Below, piece by piece: positions 1-4,867 of a stretch of DNA of 7,672 bases (the stretch's first letter is position 1; every line of letters starts with the position of its first letter). The stretch lies in the NCBI GenBank assembly GCA_934552695.1, contig CAKTER010000065.1, positions 1 through 7,672 of the forward strand, given 5' to 3'. The translations under genes were made by a program, and so were the position numbers. The DNA comes from an uncultured Eubacteriales bacterium. GTDB taxonomy: Bacteria; Bacillota; Clostridia; Lachnospirales; Anaerotignaceae. The notes under the pieces are model-generated. The model was not told the origin of the DNA. It made no database searches and was given only the letters and a program-made list of their open reading frames with translations.

Positions 1-130
1 CCTTCTCCTCTTTCTTACCGTCCTTTCCCCTTCTCTTCTCTTTTCTTCTCTTTTCTTCTCTTTTCTTCTCCTATCTTTCTCTTTTCCTTCTCATCTTCTT
101 CTCCTAACCTTCTCTTCTCCTTCTTTTCCC
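1..130. repeat. Polypyrimidine (C/T) tract with a 10-bp tandem repeat
   Basis: On the + strand 124 of 130 bases are C or T; the only purines are at 17, 20, 73, 93, 106 and 107. Positions 41-70 hold three exact copies of the 10-mer TTTTCTTCTC, with a degenerate copy at 31-40. No gene is visible on either strand. Pyrimidine richness resumes at 173-216, beyond the hairpin at 142-172, so the whole 217-nt stretch downstream of carD is strand-asymmetric. Read in the direction of the carD transcript it is polypurine (GA-rich). The asymmetry is seen directly; any role in transcription termination or DNA structure is inference. Confidence 0.85.
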
Positions 131-141
131 GCCTACAACAA

Positions 142-172
142 CACCCCCGGCCTGTATCCCAGACCGGGGGTG
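142..172 (-). terminator. Terminator-like hairpin downstream of carD
   Basis: A perfect 9-bp GC-rich stem (CACCCCCGG at 142-150 pairing with CCGGGGGTG at 164-172) encloses a 13-nt loop, 45 nt past the carD stop. In the carD direction it is followed only by TTGTTGTAGG, a broken U-tract. In the + direction it is followed by a pyrimidine run beginning CTTTCC. It may serve carD alone, or act in both directions if a convergent + strand gene ends just left of the window. Confidence 0.6.
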
Positions 173-216
173 CTTTCCGTTCTCTTTCCTCTGTTTACTT
201 TTTCTTTCTTTCCCGT

Positions 217-714
217 TCAGGAAGCCGCCGCTGCCACCCGCCGGGCAATGTACTCCGGCACGTCTTCCCGGGGGATGCCCAATGCCGTAGCCAGCTCGCC
301 ATGCACCAGCTCCTCGGCCCGCTTCATATACCGGCTATCCACCTGGCCCAGCTTCCGCTTTTGGCTTTCCAGCTCCTGCTTTTTGGCATAAATCGAAAGG
401 GTCAGCCGCAGCAGCGTTTCCATATCCTGTGTTTTAATGGCCGCCTCATAATGTGCGGTCAGGGTTTGCACATTGGAGTTATGGTAGGCCTCGGCCCGCA
501 ACCCGGGGATTTTTTCAATCACCGCTTCGGCTTCGGCTTTACTCAGCACCGGACGCATCAGCACCCGGCCGTCAATGGGCGCATAGATGACACCGCTTTG
601 AAACAGCGGTTCCAGCACATAATACAACCGGTCCCGGCCCGGCATTTCTGTAATGCCGGCCACCCGGCACACGCCCGTTCCGCCATACACAACCTTGTCA
701 TTCACACAAAACAC
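217..714 (-). CDS. carD: CarD-family (CdnL/TRCF-like) transcriptional regulator
   Basis: The 165-aa product has the size and two-part layout of CarD/CdnL proteins, which bind the RNA polymerase beta subunit and modulate open-complex stability at promoters. Residues 1-57 form the beta-rich RNAP-interaction domain (VNDKVVYGGTGVCRV near the start, then YYVL, IYAPID and VLMRP). Residues 58-160 form the helical DNA-binding half, ending in the typical AEELVHGELATA segment near 133-144. The start is GTG at 714-712: an ATG overlapping at 716 reads into a stop after four codons, while GTG has a perfect AAGGAGG (723-729) 8 nt upstream. The stop is TGA. The protein has no tryptophan at all, so the wedge Trp of mycobacterial CarD (W85) is missing; my hand alignment puts Leu85 there. 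It has its own candidate promoter and a downstream hairpin, so it is probably monocistronic. The family call is firm; the regulon is unknown. Confidence 0.9.
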   Translation of the reverse strand: MFCVNDKVVYGGTGVCRVAGITEMPGRDRLYYVLEPLFQSGVIYAPIDGRVLMRPVLSKAEAEAVIEKIPGLRAEAYHNSNVQTLTAHYEAAIKTQDMETLLRLTLSIYAKKQELESQKRKLGQVDSRYMKRAEELVHGELATALGIPREDVPEYIARRVAAAAS

Positions 715-755
715 ATCCTGCGCCTCCTTTTCATTTTGCTTTGTAAATTGTTCGC

Positions 756-769
756 AGCCGCTTACGGCT
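756..769 (-). other. Small hairpin in the carD 5' UTR
   Basis: AGCCG and CGGCT form a 5-bp stem with a 4-nt loop in the predicted carD leader, between the candidate -10 element and the Shine-Dalgarno sequence. It leaves the AAGGAGG free. It resembles no riboswitch I recognise, and its function is unknown. Confidence 0.4.
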
Positions 770-786
770 CTGCTTCTTACGCTTCT

Positions 787-816
787 ATTTTATCACATTT
801 TTTTCTGTTTTGTAAG
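787..816 (-). promoter_or_regulatory. Candidate sigma-A promoter for carD
   Basis: On the minus strand a -10 element TAAAAT (792-787, 5 of 6 consensus) sits 18 nt downstream of CTTACA (816-811, 4 of 6 matches to TTGACA); the offset TTACAA would give 17 nt with a weaker match. The region is AT-rich against a GC-rich background. It lies in the only intergenic space upstream of carD and predicts a leader of about 65 nt. Confidence 0.55.
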
Positions 817-848
817 GAAAATTTCACCGTAAGCCCATAGAAATCCGT

Positions 849-875
849 AAAAACCGGCGTTCCCGTTCGATTTTT
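849..875 (-). terminator. Weak terminator candidate downstream of mazF
   Basis: On the minus strand AAAAA (875-871) and TTTTT (853-849) flank a short CGG/CCG hairpin with a GAACG loop, 32 nt after the mazF stop and just ahead of the carD promoter. The core stem is only 3 bp and the outer A/U pairing is separated by an internal loop, so termination would be leaky. The position suits the end of the acpS-mazF unit better than the structure does. Confidence 0.3.
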
Positions 876-907
876 CATCAAACCTTTTTGGTTTTATTAC
901 GCATCCA

Positions 908-1252
908 TCATTGCAGGGCCAGGCTGACCATCACCGCATCGCTGACCCGCCGCATGATGGCGGCGTCCAAATGGCACACCTTTTCCCGCAGACGCTTTTT
1001 ATCGATGGTTCGCATTTGCTCCAGCAAAATCACCGAATCCCGGGCCAGCCGGTAGGTTTGGGCCGAAATTTCAATGTGTGTAGGCAGCTTCGCCTTGTGG
1101 ATTTGAGAGGTGATGGCCGCACAGATTACCGTGGGGCTATACCGGTTGCCAATGTCGTTTTGCAAAATCAGCACCGGCCGCACCCCGCCCTGCTCCGAGC
1201 CCACCACCGGGCTCAAATCCGCATAAAAAATATCGCCTCGTTTAACAATCAT
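908..1252 (-). CDS. mazF: MazF/PemK-family endoribonuclease toxin
   Basis: The 114-aa product is close to B. subtilis MazF (NdoA) as I recall it, sharing [19 protein letters not shown] at the N terminus, [28 protein letters not shown] and [14 protein letters not shown]. MazF toxins cut mRNA at short motifs; in B. subtilis and C. difficile the motif is UACAU. The two residues described as catalytic in B. subtilis, Arg25 and Thr48, fall at exactly R25 and T48, so an active enzyme is predicted. The start is ATG at 1252, preceded by GGTGGGGAG. An in-frame ATG 96 nt upstream would add 32 residues outside the family and is rejected. It lies downstream of alr, its usual Bacillota position, but no MazE antitoxin can be recognised in the 204-nt gap. 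Family call firm; control of toxicity unresolved. Confidence 0.93.
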   Translation of the reverse strand: MIVKRGDIFYADLSPVVGSEQGGVRPVLILQNDIGNRYSPTVICAAITSQIHKAKLPTHIEISAQTYRLARDSVILLEQMRTIDKKRLREKVCHLDAAIMRRVSDAVMVSLALQ

Positions 1253-1460
1253 GGTCCACACTCCCCACCTGTTGTGTGAAGCCTGCCCCCTCCGGGGAAA
1301 TGCCGGCAGGGGAGCTCTTGCCCGCCTGGCAAGGCCCGCCGTTCTCATTTTCCCGTTTCAACAAAACGGGCGCAGGGCCTTGCGGCTTCCTGCGCCTATC
1401 TATGTACGAGCAGTTCACCTGTTGGTAGAATGCCCGCAAATCTTCGGTTTTAAACCTCAA
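1242..1460 (-). CDS. Hypothetical small ORF between alr and mazF, TTG start (speculative)
   Basis: A 72-codon frame fills the alr-mazF gap. Its TTG start (1460-1458) overlaps the alr TGA as TTGA, GAGGAA lies about 9 nt upstream inside the alr end, and its TAA stop lies 11 nt inside mazF. This is the geometry of translational coupling and the slot where mazE sits in relatives. The first 24 residues look protein-like ([13 protein letters not shown], then a basic YIDRRRK patch). The remainder is rich in Gly, Pro and Ser and unconvincing. I see no AbrB or ribbon-helix-helix antitoxin pattern and do not recognise a family. The same DNA has strong inverted repeats, so it may instead be a structured leader. 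There is no ATG start. It is recorded because the placement is suggestive; it may well not be translated. Confidence 0.22.
   Translation of the reverse strand: MRFKTEDLRAFYQQVNCSYIDRRRKPQGPAPVLLKRENENGGPCQAGKSSPAGISPEGAGFTQQVGSVDHDC
1282..1310 (-). other. Hairpin just upstream of the mazF ribosome binding site
   Basis: On the minus strand CCTGCC (1310-1305) pairs with GGCAGG (1287-1282), and an inner CCCC/GGGG pairing with a GGA loop is possible. It ends about 12 nt before the mazF Shine-Dalgarno region, which stays outside the stem. Its role is unknown. Confidence 0.4.
1329..1383 (-). other. Nested stem-loop in the alr-mazF gap
   Basis: On the minus strand GCAAGGCCC (1383-1375) is exactly complementary to GGGCCTTGC (1337-1329), giving a 9-bp stem. 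It encloses a second perfect 7-bp hairpin, CCCGTTT (1370-1364) with AAACGGG (1358-1352), around a 5-nt loop. No U-tract follows either arm, so this is not a standard terminator. It could be an mRNA stability or processing element, or an attenuating leader ahead of mazF; the function is inference only. Confidence 0.5.
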
Positions 1461-2608
1461 ACGTACCGTTCCTCGGCCACAACCCGGCCCTCCTGCACAA
1501 AAATCCGGGGTACCCGCTTGCTGACGGCGCAGGTGACCTCGTAGGGGATGGTGCCCCACACCGCCGCCACGTCCTCGGCTCCGGGGGCGTTTTCGCCGCC
1601 AAATACCGTTACCGGCGTCCCCACAGCCACCTCCGGCACGTCGGTCACATCCACCATAAACTGGTCCATGCACACCCGGCCCACCACCGGCGCCAAACAG
1701 CCGTTGAGCCACACCCGGCCCCCCTGCTGCATCCGGCGGTTGATGCCATCGGCATAGCCCAACGGCACGGTAGCAATGCGGCTTTCCCGTTCCGTTACAA
1801 AGGTACGGCCATACCCGATGGGCGTCCCGGCGGGGACGGTTTTGCAAAAGGCCACCTGGCTCACCAGGCTCATCACCGGCTTTAGGGGCAAAGCGCTGCG
1901 ATTCACCTCTTGGGAGGGGTACATCCCGTACTGGATAATCCCCGGGCGCACCGCCGTAAAGGGCAGTTCGGGGAAATCCATAATCCCGGCGCTGTTGGCA
2001 CAGTGGGTCAGGGGGAAGGTAAGCCCCCGGGCCGCCAGCTGCTCCTGCACCGCCGTAAAGTATTCCAGCTGCCGGTAGGAAAAGGCCTTATCCGCCTCGT
2101 CCGCTGTGGAAAGATGGGTAAACAGCCCCTCGGGGGAAAGCCCCGGCAGCGCCGCCAGCGGCAAAATTTCCTCCGCCGCCATCCCCTGGGCTGCCAAAAA
2201 GCCCTGCCGGCCCATGCCGGTATCCAGCTTAAAATGCACATAAGCCGGCTTTCCCAGCTTTTGGGCCGCCCGGGACGCCAGCTCCGCCTCCCGGGGGGAC
2301 ACCACGGAAATCCGCAGCCCTTGGGCCACGGCCTCCTCCACCCGGGATTCCGGCATATAGTCCAGCACCAAAATGGGCTGGTCAAGCCCGGCCCGGCGCA
2401 GCTGCATGGCCTCTTCCATCAGCGCCACGGCAAAAAAGTCCACGCCCTCCCGGGCCATCACCCGGGCGGCCTGTACCGCCCCATGGCCATAGGCGTCGGC
2501 CTTTACCACGCCGATAATCCGCCGCCCGGTCTTATGTTGAATGCTTCGTATATTAAAGGCCAAGGCGTCCAAATCAATCAACGCCGCCGCCCGTTCGTCC
2601 TGTGTCAT
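1457..2608 (-). CDS. alr: Alanine racemase, PLP-dependent
   Basis: The 383-aa product catalyses interconversion of L- and D-alanine in the cytoplasm, supplying D-Ala for peptidoglycan. It has the family's two domains: an N-terminal TIM barrel starting AALIDLDALAFNI and a C-terminal beta domain. The PLP-binding lysine is K36 in VVKADAYGHG. The second catalytic residue is Tyr266 in IGYGRTF, followed by TVPLGYADGINRRM. GMGRQGF lies near 131-137 and RVCMDQFMVDVT near 311-322. The length is normal and no key residue is missing. The ATG start is supported by AAGGGGG (2622-2616), which overlaps the stop codon of the upstream lipoprotein gene; the gap between the genes is 12 nt, so the two are cotranscribed and probably coupled. 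Placement between the lipoprotein gene and mazF repeats the Bacillus order. Confidence 0.96.
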   Translation of the reverse strand: MTQDERAAALIDLDALAFNIRSIQHKTGRRIIGVVKADAYGHGAVQAARVMAREGVDFFAVALMEEAMQLRRAGLDQPILVLDYMPESRVEEAVAQGLRISVVSPREAELASRAAQKLGKPAYVHFKLDTGMGRQGFLAAQGMAAEEILPLAALPGLSPEGLFTHLSTADEADKAFSYRQLEYFTAVQEQLAARGLTFPLTHCANSAGIMDFPELPFTAVRPGIIQYGMYPSQEVNRSALPLKPVMSLVSQVAFCKTVPAGTPIGYGRTFVTERESRIATVPLGYADGINRRMQQGGRVWLNGCLAPVVGRVCMDQFMVDVTDVPEVAVGTPVTVFGGENAPGAEDVAAVWGTIPYEVTCAVSKRVPRIFVQEGRVVAEERYV

Positions 2609-2620
2609 TGATTTACCCCC

Positions 2621-3235
2621 TTAGTCGGGTATGGCAAATACCCCTTCGGCAAACTCCGGGTCGTAGGTAAAGCTTTGGTAATCCACGGTATACCGGGCCG
2701 TCCCCGTATCGTCGTAAATTTCCAGCCGCACCGGCTTTTGCTCTTTTGTTTCCACCCACAGCTTTTCGGTATCCAAATACGGGCTGTCGCCCCCCATATC
2801 CGCCGAAAGCACCAAGCAGTCTATGCCTTCCCAGTCCTCCCGGATGGCCACCGCCGCCGGGTCGACGTTGTAGTGCGCCATAAACTGCCCCAAAAACAAT
2901 TCGTTCCGGGGCTGGGATTCGGGAACGTCCAGCACCACTTTGCTGTCTACCTTAGGATTATACTGGCAAATCCTCGTTCCGTCAAATACTGTGTAGTTTC
3001 CCGCCACATTTTCCGGGGCGGTCAGCTCCAGCCGGTAAGCGCCGTCGGCCTGCCGGAAAAACTGCTTGCCCTCGTATGTATTCGTGCCCTTGTTGGATAC
3101 CCGGGTCAGCTGCACCTCCGCCTCGTACCCGGCCATCCCGTTTAGAGCCGCCAGCACCTTCTCCTCGGCCGAAGCCCGGGGGCTGCACCCAACCAAAAGC
3201 AGGCAAAGCCCGACCCATAGCCACCATTTTTTCAT
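2621..3235 (-). CDS. LolA-like lipoprotein of the YdcC/GerS type
   Basis: This 204-aa protein starts with a clear lipoprotein signal: MKKWW, a hydrophobic run, then lipobox LLVGC with the lipidated cysteine at C17. It should be anchored on the outer face of the cell membrane (or the outer forespore membrane, if sporulation-expressed). The mature part, rich in short beta strands (EVQLTRVSNK, YEGKQFFRQ, YRLELTAPENVAG, KPVRLEIYDD), fits the LolA-like fold of outer membrane lipoprotein carrier relatives. In Bacillota such genes next to alr are B. subtilis ydcC and C. difficile gerS, the latter needed for spore cortex modification with CwlD; both links are from memory. The short length is nearer GerS than YdcC. 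The start ATG follows GGGGGAAGG, which can pair with an upstream CCTTCCCC. The gene lies 57 nt after acpS and 12 nt before alr. Subfamily assignment is inference from context. Confidence 0.75.
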   Translation of the reverse strand: MKKWWLWVGLCLLLVGCSPRASAEEKVLAALNGMAGYEAEVQLTRVSNKGTNTYEGKQFFRQADGAYRLELTAPENVAGNYTVFDGTRICQYNPKVDSKVVLDVPESQPRNELFLGQFMAHYNVDPAAVAIREDWEGIDCLVLSADMGGDSPYLDTEKLWVETKEQKPVRLEIYDDTGTARYTVDYQSFTYDPEFAEGVFAIPD

Positions 3236-3238
3236 AAT

Positions 3239-3277
3239 CCTTCCCCCTTTTTTCCATACTTATGGATATGGGGAAGG
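3239..3277 (-). promoter_or_regulatory. Stem that can mask the lipoprotein gene's ribosome binding site
   Basis: On the minus strand CCTTCCCC (3277-3270) is exactly complementary to GGGGAAGG (3246-3239), the Shine-Dalgarno region of the lipoprotein gene. A small CCAT/ATGG hairpin can form inside. The upstream arm begins 15 nt after the acpS stop, so a ribosome finishing acpS would be expected to open it. That would couple translation of the two genes; the pairing is seen, the effect is inferred. Confidence 0.4.
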
Positions 3278-3292
3278 CCCGTCCGCTATGCG

Positions 3293-3658
3293 CTATTTTT
3301 CCACCGCTTCCAAAACCACAAAGGCCAACGCCAGTCCGCCCTCGTGAGACAAGGACAGGTGGGCCTGCCGGCCGCCCAGCCGCTCCTTGGCCGGGCCAAG
3401 GGCTACCAGCGCCGGTTTTCCGCTTTCCCAAACCACTTCCACATCCCCGGGGAAAAACCCGGAAAACCCGGTTCCCAGCGCCTTGGCAAAGGCCTCCTTG
3501 GCCGCAAAGCAGGCCGCCAGCGTTTCCGCCGGGTTCTTTTTTCCGGCGGCATGGGCCTGCTCTCCGGGCGTAAAATACCGGTCGGCAAACCCGGGGGCCG
3601 CCAACGCCCGTTCCAGCCGGGCTACCTCCACCAAATCGGTTCCTACCCCTGTAATCAT
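3293..3658 (-). CDS. acpS: Holo-[acyl-carrier-protein] synthase
   Basis: The 121-aa product is a group I phosphopantetheinyl transferase. It moves 4'-phosphopantetheine from CoA to the serine of acyl carrier protein, which fatty acid synthesis requires. The length is typical. Motifs are in order: GVGTDLVEVARLERAL at 4-19 with Mg-binding D8, RYFTPGEQAHA near 28-37, ETLAACFAAKEAFAKALGTG at 45-64 with the catalytic-region K54-E55 pair, and HLSLSHEGGLALAFVV at 100-115. The ATG start at 3658 matches the family N terminus and has GGAAGGGGG (3672-3664) just upstream; a longer in-frame start would run back into the ilvC end and adds unrelated residues. It heads the acpS-lipoprotein-alr-mazF group. 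A terminator-like hairpin lies about 20 nt upstream, which leaves no room for a promoter between hairpin and gene. Confidence 0.95.
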   Translation of the reverse strand: MITGVGTDLVEVARLERALAAPGFADRYFTPGEQAHAAGKKNPAETLAACFAAKEAFAKALGTGFSGFFPGDVEVVWESGKPALVALGPAKERLGGRQAHLSLSHEGGLALAFVVLEAVEK

Positions 3659-3678
3659 ACAAGCCCCCTTCCGCAAAA

Positions 3679-3700
3679 CAGGCGGGGTCGCCCCCGCCTG
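3679..3700 (-). terminator. Terminator-like hairpin between ilvC and acpS
   Basis: On the minus strand a perfect 9-bp stem (CAGGCGGGG with CCCCGCCTG) closes a GCGA tetraloop, a stable GNRA type, and is followed by TTTTGCGG. It lies 20 nt after the ilvC stop and 20 nt before the acpS ATG. Stem and loop are ideal, but the U-tract is only four residues, so partial readthrough into acpS is plausible. Confidence 0.65.
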
Positions 3701-3720
3701 AAAGTTTGCTGTTGTTCGGA

Positions 3721-4816
<1,096 letters not shown>

Positions 4817-4867
4817 GCGGCATTTTTCACAAAATCCTGCCAAAAATTCCCGGGGAAACGGTCAGCA

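Noticed and set aside
1..130. CRISPR array or minisatellite coding region in the C/T tract
   Set aside because: There are no spaced direct repeats of CRISPR length, only a short 10-bp simple repeat, and no supported reading frame.
712..716. ATG overlapping the carD GTG start
   Set aside because: The ATG frame stops after four codons. Only GTG opens the CarD frame, and the AAGGAGG spacing suits it.
881..896. AAACC/GGTTT hairpin downstream of mazF as a terminator
   Set aside because: A 5-bp stem with only two G-C pairs, and no U-tract in the mazF direction.
1253..1348. 32-residue N-terminal extension of MazF from an upstream in-frame ATG
   Set aside because: The extension is Arg- and Ala-rich and unlike any MazF. 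The internal ATG at 1252 has a good ribosome binding site and begins exactly at the family N terminus.
1461..1847. Upstream part of the minus-strand frame that contains the small alr-mazF ORF
   Set aside because: This part lies wholly within alr in another frame and is a Gly/Arg-rich shadow. Only the portion past the alr stop was considered.
1910..2611. + strand ORF (233 codons) opposite alr
   Set aside because: Antisense shadow of a clear alanine racemase; rich in Gly, His, Pro and Arg with no recognisable domain.
4819..4841. GGCA/TGCC hairpin after the ABC-F stop as a terminator
   Set aside because: Only 4 GC-containing pairs plus an A/U stem across an internal loop, and a poor U-tract; too weak to call.
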